Origin: Oscillospiraceae bacterium
Lineage (GTDB): Bacteria > Bacillota > Clostridia > Saccharofermentanales > Saccharofermentanaceae
Direction of reading: 5' to 3'
DNA length: 64,000 nucleotides
Assembly (NCBI GenBank): GCA_902775565.1
Contig: CACYMP010000008.1
Coordinates: 52,166 to 116,165, forward strand
Part shown: positions 24,624 to 34,130 of the stretch, piece by piece
Layout: each line of letters opens with the position of its first letter
Numbering within the stretch: the first letter of the stretch is position 1
The notes under the pieces: generated by a model
The model's database searches: none
What the model was told of the DNA's origin: nothing
The model's input: only the letters and a program-made list of their open reading frames with translations
Translations under genes and position numbers: made by a program

Positions 24624-24645
24624 CAGAGTTCAAAAACTTAATCAA

Positions 24646-25242
24646 TTATTTACCGTCGTAGCTGATGAAGTTGTACCATCCGTCCAGCGTGTAGTGCGCT
24701 TTGATATAAGTATCAGCTGCATCTGCGGATGGATAATCAGATAATGTAAGCTTGCCTACTCCTAAATGCGGTGCCCATACTGAATCTTCATGTACGCACA
24801 TTACTTTCCACGTAGGACTGTAATAGTTATCAAGAACGAATACCTTATACTTTACAGTCTGGGATGCATCAGTGGGATCAACGTAGAAATACATTCTGAC
24901 AACCCATTTATCAACCTCATTACCGGTTGTAACGTTTGTGGTCTTCATCTGCCTGGGAGTGAATACCGGAACGCCTGTATTCTGCTCAAGAATCGAATTT
25001 GTATTGCATCCGAATTTTCCTGCGGATTTATTCTGTGTATGAGCAAGGTAAGAATTCTCGAAACCGTTCGAATAGAGCAAAGCGTAATCAGATGAGTCAT
25101 TCGTATTGTAGGTTGTCATGAAAGAATCTTTGATCGCGATCATCAAAGCAACAGTAGTCCATCCGATAATGGTAATAATCGCGAGAGCGAGCATCATTTC
25201 TACAAGAGTAAAACCTCGCTTGCTGCTATGTATACGTCTCAT
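24646..25242 (-). CDS. minor prepilin (type IV pilin-like)
   Basis: 198 residues. Prepilin leader MRRIHSSKRG cleaved before FTLVEMMLALAIITIIGW, with Glu5 of the mature protein present; then a globular domain with two cysteines (about 79 and 126 of the mature chain region). Likely a minor pilin of the tip or initiation complex. Ribosome binding site GGAGGAT. Last gene of the prepilin transcript, directly before its terminator. Confidence 0.88.
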   Translation of the reverse strand: MRRIHSSKRGFTLVEMMLALAIITIIGWTTVALMIAIKDSFMTTYNTNDSSDYALLYSNGFENSYLAHTQNKSAGKFGCNTNSILEQNTGVPVFTPRQMKTTNVTTGNEVDKWVVRMYFYVDPTDASQTVKYKVFVLDNYYSPTWKVMCVHEDSVWAPHLGVGKLTLSDYPSADAADTYIKAHYTLDGWYNFISYDGK

Positions 25243-25274
25243 TTTAACATCCTCCAGTTATGCGATACCGTTTC

Positions 25275-25922
25275 TTAATCTCTTGCAGCTATGGTTACTA
25301 CGCCTTCTACTGCAGCCGGATTTGTACTATCTTCATATCCCCACCAGTATTTACCGCTAGAGTCTACGTATACATGAGTATTTCCGAAATACGTATCTGA
25401 AGGGGTACCATTCTGCTTAGGATAATAGAAAAGGATCGTTCTGTTATCAGCATATGCTTCATCATTACCCTTGATTGTCTCATTGGTAAATGTATTCAGA
25501 TTGTTGGATCCAGTCTTAACGTCCTTCTCTTCATAGACTGCAACTCTGATCTTTCCCATATTGCCGCCTGAAACAGATCCTTCAAAAGAGATATACTTCG
25601 CATTGGTGTAATTGGGGTTCTTGTTCCAAGCGTATTGGCCTACATCTTTATATGCTGCAGGAACAGCTACGGTGCTGCCTGTTGAAGTGTCATAGCTTGC
25701 GATACCATCACCATACATAGACCACTTAGCAAGCTGAGTAATACAAAGCTGGCTGTTGTATGCAGCAGATCTGGAATATACGGAAGAGTTATATGAAAAG
25801 CCCATTGCTGTAATGAAACCTTCCATAAGCATCGATCCGACAATTACGAGAATAGCTGTTGCAAGCAGGGTCTCAAGAAGTGTAAAGCCTTTCTTCGATT
25901 TAAACTTAGAAAATCTCTTCAT
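25275..25922 (-). CDS. minor prepilin (type IV pilin-like)
   Basis: 215 residues. Leader MKRFSKFKSKKG before FTLLETLLATAILVIVGS with Glu5; the globular part has no cysteine and is rich in Asn, Tyr and Ser. AAGGAGGT precedes the ATG. It lies between two other prepilin genes with short gaps; likely a minor pilin. Confidence 0.88.
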   Translation of the reverse strand: MKRFSKFKSKKGFTLLETLLATAILVIVGSMLMEGFITAMGFSYNSSVYSRSAAYNSQLCITQLAKWSMYGDGIASYDTSTGSTVAVPAAYKDVGQYAWNKNPNYTNAKYISFEGSVSGGNMGKIRVAVYEEKDVKTGSNNLNTFTNETIKGNDEAYADNRTILFYYPKQNGTPSDTYFGNTHVYVDSSGKYWWGYEDSTNPAAVEGVVTIAARD

Positions 25923-25933
25923 TTCTGACCTCC

Positions 25934-26158
25934 TTAAAAACCTATATCCGCGAGTTTGGATTCGCTAAGGCTGATTGACTTTGATTCGCTGAGAACACGC
26001 TTGCTTACGCTGTTCCTGGCATTCTTTGCCGGATTCAAAACATCACTTACTCCGAGGGCAACAGCTCCTGCAAGAATAATGATGATACCAACAACGATCA
26101 ACATTTCAACCAATGTGAATCCGCGGACATTTAATCTTTGCTTGCTTACTTTGCGCAT
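25934..26158 (-). CDS. very short prepilin
   Basis: 74 residues. Leader ending NVRG before FTLVEMLIVVGIIIILAGAV with Glu5; after cleavage about 61 residues remain, essentially an N-terminal helix with a short Ser/Lys-rich tail (SESKSISLSESK). First gene behind the promoter at 26209-26236. Related in style to the 66-residue prepilin just upstream. Confidence 0.85.
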   Translation of the reverse strand: MRKVSKQRLNVRGFTLVEMLIVVGIIIILAGAVALGVSDVLNPAKNARNSVSKRVLSESKSISLSESKLADIGF

Positions 26159-26208
26159 AACAGCCTCCGTACTTAAAGATGACTATTAATCCATACTTTT
26201 ACAATCAT

Positions 26209-26236
26209 ATTATATATGGTTTGCGGAATAATTCAA
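26209..26236 (-). promoter_or_regulatory. promoter of the three-prepilin transcript
   Basis: Minus-strand TTGAAT (26231-26236) and TATAAT (26209-26214), 16-nt spacer, about 50 nt before the ATG at 26158. Confidence 0.65.
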
Positions 26237-26277
26237 TAGATTTGTTCACAATTTGTTAAAAAAGTTTACAATTTGAT

Positions 26278-26306
26278 AAAAAGAGCGGGGGATTGCTCCC
26301 CCGCTC
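26278..26306 (-). terminator. terminator of the 66-residue prepilin gene
   Basis: GAGCGGGGGA (26283-26292), loop TTGC, TCCCCCGCTC (26297-26306), then five T residues on the minus strand. Confidence 0.87.
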
Positions 26307-26334
26307 CAAATTGCTTCAATTCGATCCGCTCAAA

Positions 26335-26535
26335 TTACATAGCAGCGTTAATCTCAGAGTTAACGAGTGAGATTGACTTGTTGTGAGCCTGGATGGAAGA
26401 AGAAGCTGCCTTAGCCTTGTTAAGGTATGTACCGATACCGAGAACGAGAACCGCTGCAAGGATAACGATAATAGCGATAACGAGAACCATCTCTACGAGG
26501 GTAAAGCCCTTCTTTGACTTCTGAATCTTCTTCAT
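26335..26535 (-). CDS. 66-residue prepilin, candidate major pilin
   Basis: Leader MKKIQKSKKG before FTLVEMVLVIAIIVILAAVL, Glu5 present; the mature protein would be only about 56 residues, shorter than ordinary type IVa pilins and close to the Geobacter short form in length. It has a consensus promoter (26577-26604), an AGGAGG ribosome binding site and its own terminator (26278-26306), so it is transcribed alone and probably strongly, as expected of the major pilin. Only F1 and one tyrosine are aromatic. Confidence 0.85.
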   Translation of the reverse strand: MKKIQKSKKGFTLVEMVLVIAIIVILAAVLVLGIGTYLNKAKAASSSIQAHNKSISLVNSEINAAM

Positions 26536-26576
26536 TTTGAATTTCCTCCTGTAAGGTTTATTGAGTTTGTAATGTC

Positions 26577-26604
26577 AGTATAACATGATTGTGAAGAAAT
26601 GCAA
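26577..26604 (-). promoter_or_regulatory. promoter of the candidate major pilin
   Basis: Minus-strand TTGCAT (26599-26604) and TATACT (26577-26582) with a 16-nt spacer, about 42 nt before the ATG at 26535. Confidence 0.65.
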
Positions 26605-26661
26605 TAGGTATTTTCAATTTTTTTCAAAATTTCGCCACAATTTGCATTTTTCTTTCAAATG

Positions 26662-27708
26662 TTATGTTCCAACCTTTGTCAGTGTAGGCGTAGGAGTAGC
26701 CTTAGCCTTGCCCTTCTTGCTCTTCTTCTTAGTCTCAGGAACCTCAAGTTCTCTAGGATCCTTAACATTGAAGAACTTAGCAACAGAACCCTTGGCATTG
26801 TACTGCTGGATGAATGCAGCATTAGCCCAGTAAGCCGCAAACGGTCTTGTGGAATTACTATCAAAGCCGCTGATAATATAACCGTTCCAAAGGCTGTTCT
26901 CATTCTTAACGACATACGGGAATCCGATAAATCCGCCGGATGTATCAACATTCGTATCGCCTCTCCAGTATGTGTAGGGTTCTTTGCTTGTATCAACAGA
27001 AACACGGTTGGTAAGAACAGTTCCATAGAAATCAATGGAAGCATTCATAATGAAGTAACCATCCTGTGAGATAGCTTCAAGGTTAGTTACCTTAATGCAG
27101 CCCGGGTTATCCTTAGCCATCTTATCGAGAGCCTTGATGAACTCGTCATAACCGACAGCCTTATCATAAGGATCTTTGCCCATCTGACTGATCAATTCCT
27201 TAGCAGTAGCCTTAGCATCCTTCTCTGACTTCTGGGTAGTATCCGGAGTGCGGTTGTACTGAGGAATGATATATCCGTCAGTTGTTGCATAAACTACTTT
27301 AATTCTTGTGCACTGAAGTGAGTCAGGAGATGTCTTGCCGTCAGCATAGGAGACTGCAGGGCACTTAATGTCTTCTGTCTCGATATTGGACATATAAGGA
27401 ATCTTGTTATCTTCAAATGTCTTAAGAACATACTGCATGAGGCATTCGTTCTCAAGCTTATCGATGAACGACAACTCAACCTTGGAAATGCTCTCGTTAA
27501 GTCTTGCGATCTCTTCGGTTGTCTGTGCAACGTTATCCTTGAGCTTGTTGAGATAATCTCTCTTAGCTACAAGTTCCTTGTACTGTTTATCAAGAGCATC
27601 ATACTTGTTGTTCAAAGTTCTGATTCCCAGAACATAACCGAGCAATATAAGAATCAGTAAGGAGATTACATATATACCGGTTTTTTCACGAGCTGATAAA
27701 TTATTCAT
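26662..27708 (-). CDS. pilO: PilO-like inner-membrane alignment protein
   Basis: 348 residues. Short cytoplasmic N-terminus, one membrane helix (about 11-29), a coiled coil (about 31-75), then a globular domain, the layout of PilO. The position after pilM and pilN supports the call; sequence similarity to proteobacterial PilO is low. The C-terminus is odd: a lysine-rich KKKSKKGKAKATPTPTLTK tail. It connects the motor to the pilus base in the alignment complex. Ribosome binding site AAGGAGG. Confidence 0.75.
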   Translation of the reverse strand: MNNLSAREKTGIYVISLLILILLGYVLGIRTLNNKYDALDKQYKELVAKRDYLNKLKDNVAQTTEEIARLNESISKVELSFIDKLENECLMQYVLKTFEDNKIPYMSNIETEDIKCPAVSYADGKTSPDSLQCTRIKVVYATTDGYIIPQYNRTPDTTQKSEKDAKATAKELISQMGKDPYDKAVGYDEFIKALDKMAKDNPGCIKVTNLEAISQDGYFIMNASIDFYGTVLTNRVSVDTSKEPYTYWRGDTNVDTSGGFIGFPYVVKNENSLWNGYIISGFDSNSTRPFAAYWANAAFIQQYNAKGSVAKFFNVKDPRELEVPETKKKSKKGKAKATPTPTLTKVGT

Positions 27709-27723
27709 CTGTTTGCTACCTCC

Positions 27724-28671
27724 TTACGCTGCGGGCTGTGAAGCTGCAGGCTGAGTTGCTGCAACCTCATAATACAGGTTGATCTCAGCGTTAGCTTTTG
27801 CAGTGCCGCTCAAAGCGTGAGCCGCTCTGACGTTAGCGAGACTCTCTGCATCAACGTCTGTACCGTTAACAGTGATCTTAACGAGGTTATAAGTAACACC
27901 ACCGGCAACATAGGTATCGATACCTTCTGTGTAGTTGTATTCAGAACCTGCTGTGTACTCAGTTGTCTCAACACCGGAAAGGCTGGTAAGAGTCTGACCG
28001 TTAACGAAACGTCCGATGGAGATGTAGACCTTGCTAAGGAGTGTGCCGCTGATCTTGAACTGATAATAGTTATTAAGAGGAATAACATCACCGGTCTTGT
28101 TGTTATAGATCTTATCCGCTGCACCGATGTCAGTCATATTAACACGTGTGCATGTAAACTCCGGCCTTGATGTGAAGATCTTGGATGCCTGGAGGATATT
28201 GACCATATCAACAGGGCTGTAGTAAGTGAATGAGTAACCGTTGTACTCCATAATAGATCCGTCGATCTTATAGTCTGTAATATAAGAATCGCTCGGGATG
28301 CTCTTTGCAAGGATACCGGGGATCTCGAGGGGTACTGTTGCAGTTCTGTCAACACTGGTACGCATTGTGGTAAGTGCGTAGTAGTAATTGTTCTTCTGCT
28401 TCAATTCTTCCTGGAGCTGTCTTGCCTTTTCCTCAAGACCTGCATAATCAGGTCCTGCCAACTCTGCTGTGATCGCATTGATCTCCTGCTGCTTCATATA
28501 GTTTCTAACAGCGAATGCACCGATCAAGCCGAGTACTATGATAACTACAAGGATACCAAGAGCCATTGCGTAGCCTAACATCCTTGCTGCTCTTGCTGCG
28601 TTAGCCGTGAACTCCCGGAAGAAGTTCATGTCTTTCTTAGCAAGAAGTTTCTTATTAATTCCGCTAGCCAT
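27724..28671 (-). CDS. pilN: PilN-like inner-membrane protein
   Basis: 315 residues. Cytoplasmic N-terminus with NFFREFTANAARAAR, one membrane helix (about 35-56), a coiled coil (about 60-95) and a domain starting VPLEIPGILAKSIPSDSYITDY, like the PilN/ComGC-type beta-alpha module. Proteobacterial PilN is nearer 190-200 residues; the extra length is a C-terminal extension ending in an Ala/Pro/Gln repeat (AATQPAASQPAA). Between pilM and pilO, 15-16 nt gaps. Confidence 0.75.
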   Translation of the reverse strand: MASGINKKLLAKKDMNFFREFTANAARAARMLGYAMALGILVVIIVLGLIGAFAVRNYMKQQEINAITAELAGPDYAGLEEKARQLQEELKQKNNYYYALTTMRTSVDRTATVPLEIPGILAKSIPSDSYITDYKIDGSIMEYNGYSFTYYSPVDMVNILQASKIFTSRPEFTCTRVNMTDIGAADKIYNNKTGDVIPLNNYYQFKISGTLLSKVYISIGRFVNGQTLTSLSGVETTEYTAGSEYNYTEGIDTYVAGGVTYNLVKITVNGTDVDAESLANVRAAHALSGTAKANAEINLYYEVAATQPAASQPAA

Positions 28672-28687
28672 GAATTACACCCCTCCT

Positions 28688-29800
28688 TTAATCATTACGA
28701 ATCAACGCACCGCAGCAGTTTACAAACTGGTGCAGTTCGAAATTCTTAGGTCCGCTGACCGTACTGAGTGTCTTTAATATCTCAACCTGTGTTCCGAGCT
28801 GGCGAGACAATTCCTTGTCGATCTTCTTGTAGCCTGCGCCGGATCCATAAAGGAAGCATGTGCTGATAGTATCAATATGATACTTGGAGATCGAGAACTG
28901 AGCTGTACGGGAAACTGCATCTACAAGGCTCTTGAAGTATGCGTTAACAGCACTCTGAAGAGCGGGGGTATTAGCAACTGTCTCGTTCCAGACATCGATA
29001 TCCTCGATCGGCACGCTTGCTGCTGCATCTGTTGTTGTGATGCTGAGACGTCTGGCAAGAGAGGACTGCTGATTGCTGCCCTGGAGCTTCTTAACGGAAT
29101 CAGCAACCTGACGGATGTTCGAGTGACCGAACTGAAGTCTTCTTGAAAGAACCGGGAAGCCCTTGTCAAGAACCGTAACTGTTGTAGTTCTGCTTGCAAG
29201 CTCAATAAGGAGCAATGTGGACTGTGTGATGTTAACGTTACCGTTAATGATTCCCTGTGAGAAAAGCTTTCTAATAGCGTTCGGGTTCATATCGAGAGCC
29301 GTAGGCTGAAGTTCCATTTCCTTAAGGAATTCACGGTAGTCCTTGATTGTGTCTGTAGGAATAGCGGTAGCTCTGACCTTGATCTTGTCAGCATTGGTCT
29401 CCGCATCCTTTGTTGTTCCGTAAACGATATAGTCGATAGACAGGTCACGGTTGGTACCCTGACCGATAACTTCGTACTTAACCATATCCTTAAGCTGCTC
29501 TTCCTTAGCTACAGGAAGCTCTAAGTCTCTGGTATGAACGAATGCACCCTCTGTCGTAAGAATGCAGCTCTTGTTTCTGATTCCGAGTCTGGCGATCGCG
29601 TGCTTAACAGCCATTACGATACCGAATGAATCTGCGATAGCACCGTCATTAATAGCATCTGACTCAAGAGGAACGATACCAATTGTGTCGATCATTATGT
29701 TTCCGGACTTCGGATTATAGCTGCCGACAGCGAGCTTAAGGTCAGAGCTTGAGCAGTCGATTACTAATTCGGATCCGCCTCTACCTATTGAAAAATCCAT
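28688..29800 (-). CDS. pilM: PilM, actin-like type IV pilus assembly protein
   Basis: 370 residues, no membrane segment. Actin-like ATPase fold with a phosphate-1-like segment near LVIDCSSSDLKLAV, GIRNKSCILTTEG and the LLIELASRTTTVTVLDKG block typical of PilM. It binds the cytoplasmic N-terminus of PilN and links to the motor. GAAAGGAG precedes the ATG. Confidence 0.85.
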   Translation of the reverse strand: MDFSIGRGGSELVIDCSSSDLKLAVGSYNPKSGNIMIDTIGIVPLESDAINDGAIADSFGIVMAVKHAIARLGIRNKSCILTTEGAFVHTRDLELPVAKEEQLKDMVKYEVIGQGTNRDLSIDYIVYGTTKDAETNADKIKVRATAIPTDTIKDYREFLKEMELQPTALDMNPNAIRKLFSQGIINGNVNITQSTLLLIELASRTTTVTVLDKGFPVLSRRLQFGHSNIRQVADSVKKLQGSNQQSSLARRLSITTTDAAASVPIEDIDVWNETVANTPALQSAVNAYFKSLVDAVSRTAQFSISKYHIDTISTCFLYGSGAGYKKIDKELSRQLGTQVEILKTLSTVSGPKNFELHQFVNCCGALIRND

Positions 29801-29831
29801 CTGTTTTCTCCTTTCAAATACTGTTCCTTAA

Positions 29832-31040
29832 TTACATGATCCACTGTGCCATCGTGAAGATAGGCATTGCGATACCACCGACAACGAGACCTACGATGAT
29901 AGCCATGATGATGATCATGATAGGCTCGAGTGCGGCAGTCATCTTCGCTGTTGCGGAATCTGCTTCGTCTTCGAAATAATCTGCGGCCTTATCAAGGATG
30001 TTATCCAGCGTACCGGACTCCTCACCGATAGAGACCATCGCATATATCATCGGAGGGAATTCCGTAATGCCTCTGATGGACTTGGAAAGTGAAGTACCCT
30101 TTCTGATCTCAACTCTGGCTTCAGCTAACTTCTTTTCCAGAATGAGGTTGTCAAGTGACTTCTCTGTAATTTCAACGGCCTGAAGTACGGAGATACCGGA
30201 CTTAAGAAGCGTTGATACCGTTCTTGTGAATCTTGCTGATGCGTTCATTCTGGTAGCCTTACCTACAACAGGCATCTTGAGCATAAGGTATGACCACTGC
30301 TCACCGCCCTTGTCGGAACTCTTCCAGACCTTGAAACCGTAAACAACAAGTGCAACTACAGCAATATAGATAAACCAGTAATGAACAAGTGAACCTGAAA
30401 TTGCAAGCAATGCTTTTGTAAGTGCAGGAAGTTCACCGCCCAAGCTCTTGATCGTATCACCGATCTTAGGAACGAGGAAGGTAAGGAGTCCGACACTGAC
30501 TGCAACAGTAAGTCCTGCAAGGATCTTAGGATATACCATTGCGGAAGAAATCTTGTTCTTCAATTTCTGTGCTTTAGCAAAGTGTTCTGCAAGACGCTCC
30601 ATAACTTCGTCAAGACGTCCTGATTCCTCACCTGCTGCGATCATACTGATCATGATGTTGGGGATGACACCCTTCTGCTCTCTGAAAGCTTCCGAGAGTG
30701 AACGTCCTCCCTGTACCGACTCATAAACTTCACCGATGCACTTCTTGGCTTTTTTGCTCTCAAGCTGCTGGTAAAGCATGTCCAAAGCTCTTACGACTGT
30801 AATACCTGCTGACAGAAGTGAGGCAAGCTGTCTTGAGATAAGAACCAAATCCGTGCTCTTCAGCATCGGGCTGCCGATCGTCATGTTTGCAAGTCCCGAT
30901 CCTCTGTCAAGAGTAAGTGATGAAATGTATTTGCCGTCGGTTTTGAGCTTACGCGTAGCTTCACCGATAGAAGACGCTTCAACAATACCTTCTGATTTTT
31001 TACCGGCTGCATCAATTACCTGATATCTGAAATTAGGCAT
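29832..31040 (-). CDS. pilC: PilC, type IV pilus platform protein
   Basis: 402 residues. N-terminal MPNFRYQVIDAAGKKSEGIVEA and two T2SSF domains (about 70-190 and 270-395), each ending near a GEESG motif (AAGEESGRLDEVM and SIGEESGTLDNIL), with three membrane helices. Inner-membrane platform that works with PilB and PilT. Strong GGAGG site; in the pilB operon. Confidence 0.93.
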   Translation of the reverse strand: MPNFRYQVIDAAGKKSEGIVEASSIGEATRKLKTDGKYISSLTLDRGSGLANMTIGSPMLKSTDLVLISRQLASLLSAGITVVRALDMLYQQLESKKAKKCIGEVYESVQGGRSLSEAFREQKGVIPNIMISMIAAGEESGRLDEVMERLAEHFAKAQKLKNKISSAMVYPKILAGLTVAVSVGLLTFLVPKIGDTIKSLGGELPALTKALLAISGSLVHYWFIYIAVVALVVYGFKVWKSSDKGGEQWSYLMLKMPVVGKATRMNASARFTRTVSTLLKSGISVLQAVEITEKSLDNLILEKKLAEARVEIRKGTSLSKSIRGITEFPPMIYAMVSIGEESGTLDNILDKAADYFEDEADSATAKMTAALEPIMIIIMAIIVGLVVGGIAMPIFTMAQWIM

Positions 31041-31086
31041 TAATCTTTTTCCTCCTTATTTTAGATTTGTATTGCAAGCGCAATAA

Positions 31087-32199
31087 TCAGGTATACTCCA
31101 AATCACCGAACAGAGGGCTGTTCGAAGAACCAGGGTTGTTGATAAAACGCTTAAGATCATCCTGGGCATGGCATCTTTCGAGTGCTGTATCCCTGGAGAT
31201 AATCTTTCTCTTAACAAGTTCAGCAAGATAGAAATCGAGCGGGCACATTCCCTGCTGCAAGCTCGTTGCTATCGTACTGTCGATCTGATATGTCTTTCCT
31301 TCACGGATGTTGTTCTTGATAGCATCATTCGTGATCATGATCTCGAAAGCCGCACATCTTCCGCCTGTGATCCTCGGAACGAGAGTCTGGCAGATAACGG
31401 CAGAAAGAACAGAAGAGAGCTGAACTCTGATCTGATCCTGCTGGTGAGGCGGATAAACGTCGATGATACGGTTGACCGTGTCTGCAGCAGAGGAAGTATG
31501 GAGGGTTGAAAGAACCAAGTGTCCTGTTTCTGCTGCCGTGATAGCGGTACTGATAGTATCAAGGTCACGCATTTCTCCGACGAGGATGATATCCGGGTCT
31601 TCACGGAGAGCAGCACGGAGAGCGTTTGCGAACGAAAGAGTATCCTCGTGAACTTCTCTCTGGTTGATCATTGCTTCACCGTGCATATGCAGATACTCGA
31701 TAGGTTCCTCAAGTGTGAGGATATGGCACTTCTTGCATGTGTTAACGTGACCGATCATTGCTGCGAGTGTTGTGGACTTACCTGAACCCGTAGGACCGGT
31801 GACAAGGATAAGACCTCTCGGTAACAAAACGAGTTCCTTGAAAACATTAGGCAGACCCAGCTGCTCGCATGTAGGAATCTCGTTAGTGATCGTTCTTGCC
31901 GCAAGGGCATACGTTCCGCGCTGCTTGAAGACATTGCATCTGAAACGGCTGTAATCCTCAACGACGTAAGAGAAGTCGATCTCGCCCCTTTCGTTGAGAT
32001 ACTGCTGTCTCGACTTGTCGATCATTGACTTGCAGAGATATTCTGTGTCAGCAGCTGTCAACGGCTGTCCGCCAAGCGGCATTAACATACCGTCGACTCG
32101 AATCATCGGAGGAAGTCCGACAGTAATATGGGTATCGGATGCACCCATTCTTACTGATTCCGACAGAATCGATTCGATTGATAAACTAAATCCTTCCAC
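31087..32199 (-). CDS. pilT: PilT, pilus retraction ATPase
   Basis: 370 residues starting at a GTG at 32199 after GGAGG. Walker A GPTGSGKS at 135-142, Asp box and Walker B (DPDIILVGEMRD), and the PilT-specific AIRNLIRE region is replaced by a shorter C-terminus rich in polar residues. Hexameric ATPase that depolymerises the pilus and drives twitching motility. Directly after pilB (18 nt). Confidence 0.93.
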   Translation of the reverse strand: MEGFSLSIESILSESVRMGASDTHITVGLPPMIRVDGMLMPLGGQPLTAADTEYLCKSMIDKSRQQYLNERGEIDFSYVVEDYSRFRCNVFKQRGTYALAARTITNEIPTCEQLGLPNVFKELVLLPRGLILVTGPTGSGKSTTLAAMIGHVNTCKKCHILTLEEPIEYLHMHGEAMINQREVHEDTLSFANALRAALREDPDIILVGEMRDLDTISTAITAAETGHLVLSTLHTSSAADTVNRIIDVYPPHQQDQIRVQLSSVLSAVICQTLVPRITGGRCAAFEIMITNDAIKNNIREGKTYQIDSTIATSLQQGMCPLDFYLAELVKRKIISRDTALERCHAQDDLKRFINNPGSSNSPLFGDLEYT

Positions 32200-32216
32200 G
32201 CTTAGTAACCTCCTTA

Positions 32217-33881
32217 TCAGTCAATCGTGTAAGCAACTCTGTTAAGCTCATCTACTGTTGTGATACCTTCAAGAACAAGAGCTCTTGCAGATTCCTGCAG
32301 CATCTGAGTGCCTTCCGTGACAGCAAGCTGGCGCATATCTTCCTCGCTTGCACGCCTCTCGAGAAGGGCTTTCATCTTCTTCGTCATAACGACGATCTCA
32401 TGGATAGCGATACGGCCTTTGTATCCCTTATCGCCACACTCCGTGCATCCCTTACCTTTATAGATCTTCTGGCCCGGGTCAAGGCGGAGTGACTGGATCT
32501 CAAATTCATCAGGCTCGATCGCTTCACGGCAGTTTGTGCAGATCCTGCGGACGAGACGCTGCGATACAACGCCTACAAGAGCTGTGGAAACCATGTAGGG
32601 CTCAAGACCCATATCGATAAGTCTGTTGATAGAAGAAACGGCGTCATTGGTGTGGATTGTACTGAAAACAAGGTGTCCCGTGATAGCGGCACGCATTGCG
32701 ATCTCTGCGGTCTCGCCGTCACGGATCTCTCCGACGAGGATAATGTCAGGGTCCTGACGGAGGATAGATCTAAGACCGCTTGCGAATGTCATTCCCGCCT
32801 TGGAGTTAACCTGTACCTGGTTAAGTCCGGGGATCTTGATTTCTACAGGGTCCTCAACTGTGATGATATTAACTTCGGGTGTGTTCTTCTCAGCGAGAAG
32901 CGTATAAAGGGTAGTTGTCTTACCGGAACCTGTAGGACCGGAGATAAGGCAGATTCCCTGAGGCACTTTAATGATCTTATTGATGAGATCATTGTTGTGA
33001 TCACTGATACCGAGCCACTTTCTGTTGAGGTTGGCATCGTTCTTTGCAAGGATACGGATAACCGTCTTCTCACCTGTAACCGTAGGAAGAATGGATACAC
33101 GCATGTCCACGGGTTCGCCGTTGATCTCTGTTGTGATACGGCCGTCCTGGGGGATACGCTTCTCGGCGATGTTCATACCGCCAAGGATCTTGATTCTCGT
33201 GGTGATAGCATCTCTTGCCGACAACGGGTTGCTCATGACTTCCTGCATAACACCGTCGATACGGATCCTGACACGGACTCTGTCCTCAAGAGGCTCGATA
33301 TGAATATCGGACGATTTTGCACGGATAGCATAATCGATCATGGAGTTAACGAGCTTAACAACAGGAGCGCTGTTAACTGCATCATCAAACTCCGATCCTC
33401 CCTCCTGCTCATCCTTCGCCAGATCGGAATTGAGCTCTTCAGCCGCCTTGGCAGCACTCTCTTTTCCGTAATTGACTTTAATGGCATCGATAATGGAAGT
33501 GTGAGTAGCGAGCATCAGAGTGATCTGATATCCGGTCTGGAACTGAAGCTCGTCTTCAATTGTAATATTCATAGGGTCATCGATAGCGACAACCAGGTTG
33601 TCGTTGTCGAAACCAATAGGCAAAACTACGTTGTCTTCGCAGAACTTCTGATTCAGAAGTGCCGTTGCCTTCGGATCAACATCAATGCTCGTCAAGTCAA
33701 TAATAGGGTAATCATACTGACTGGACACAGCACGCAGGATGTCAAATTCTGACATCAAACCGCTTTCAACAATAACTTCTCCCAGACGCTTTCCGGTTTC
33801 TTTCTGCACACCGAGAACTTCTGCAAGCTCAGTCGCGTTAAGAAAACCACTCTCGACCAGAATGTCTCCTAACCTCTTCAT
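32217..33881 (-). CDS. pilB: PilB, pilus extension ATPase
   Basis: 554 residues. N-terminal GspE/MshEN domain (about 1-135), then the ATPase core with Walker A GPTGSGKT at 315-322, Walker B DPDIILVGEIRD and a zinc-binding tetracysteine (CTNC...CTECG, about 455-485). MshEN domains can bind c-di-GMP, which would link pilus extension to the cyclase and phosphodiesterase nearby; I have not checked the binding-residue pattern. First gene of the operon pilB-T-C-M-N-O. Confidence 0.94.
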   Translation of the reverse strand: MKRLGDILVESGFLNATELAEVLGVQKETGKRLGEVIVESGLMSEFDILRAVSSQYDYPIIDLTSIDVDPKATALLNQKFCEDNVVLPIGFDNDNLVVAIDDPMNITIEDELQFQTGYQITLMLATHTSIIDAIKVNYGKESAAKAAEELNSDLAKDEQEGGSEFDDAVNSAPVVKLVNSMIDYAIRAKSSDIHIEPLEDRVRVRIRIDGVMQEVMSNPLSARDAITTRIKILGGMNIAEKRIPQDGRITTEINGEPVDMRVSILPTVTGEKTVIRILAKNDANLNRKWLGISDHNNDLINKIIKVPQGICLISGPTGSGKTTTLYTLLAEKNTPEVNIITVEDPVEIKIPGLNQVQVNSKAGMTFASGLRSILRQDPDIILVGEIRDGETAEIAMRAAITGHLVFSTIHTNDAVSSINRLIDMGLEPYMVSTALVGVVSQRLVRRICTNCREAIEPDEFEIQSLRLDPGQKIYKGKGCTECGDKGYKGRIAIHEIVVMTKKMKALLERRASEEDMRQLAVTEGTQMLQESARALVLEGITTVDELNRVAYTID

Positions 33882-33966
33882 CTGACCCTCCCCGGTAACC
33901 TGTTGATTTTATTAAAAACAGGCACCAAAATAAATAGGCGCATGAACCCAAACATACACGTATAAA

Positions 33967-33995
33967 ACTATACAACAGGAACATCTAAAAAACAA
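33967..33995 (-). promoter_or_regulatory. promoter of the pilB-T-C-M-N-O operon
   Basis: Minus-strand TTGTTT (33990-33995) and TATAGT (33967-33972) with a 17-nt spacer, giving a leader of about 80 nt before pilB. I see no riboswitch-like fold in that leader. Confidence 0.55.
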
Positions 33996-34130
33996 GTTTA
34001 ACTGACACTGTGCATAAAAAATATTTTTGACAATTTCATGTCGTCAAACTGAGGGAAAGATTGTGGTACTCTTTTTAATAAATTTCATACTATAATATTA
34101 TGATACACATTTTCAGACACGGAGGAATTT

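Noticed and set aside
26335..26535. Electrically conductive Geobacter-type pilin
   Set aside because: It is as short as Geobacter PilA, but has only one Phe and one Tyr; aromatic spacing is not kept.
33882..34130. c-di-GMP riboswitch (GEMM) ahead of pilB
   Set aside because: I looked for the two-stem core and conserved loop words on the minus strand and did not find them; only a promoter and the ribosome binding site are visible.
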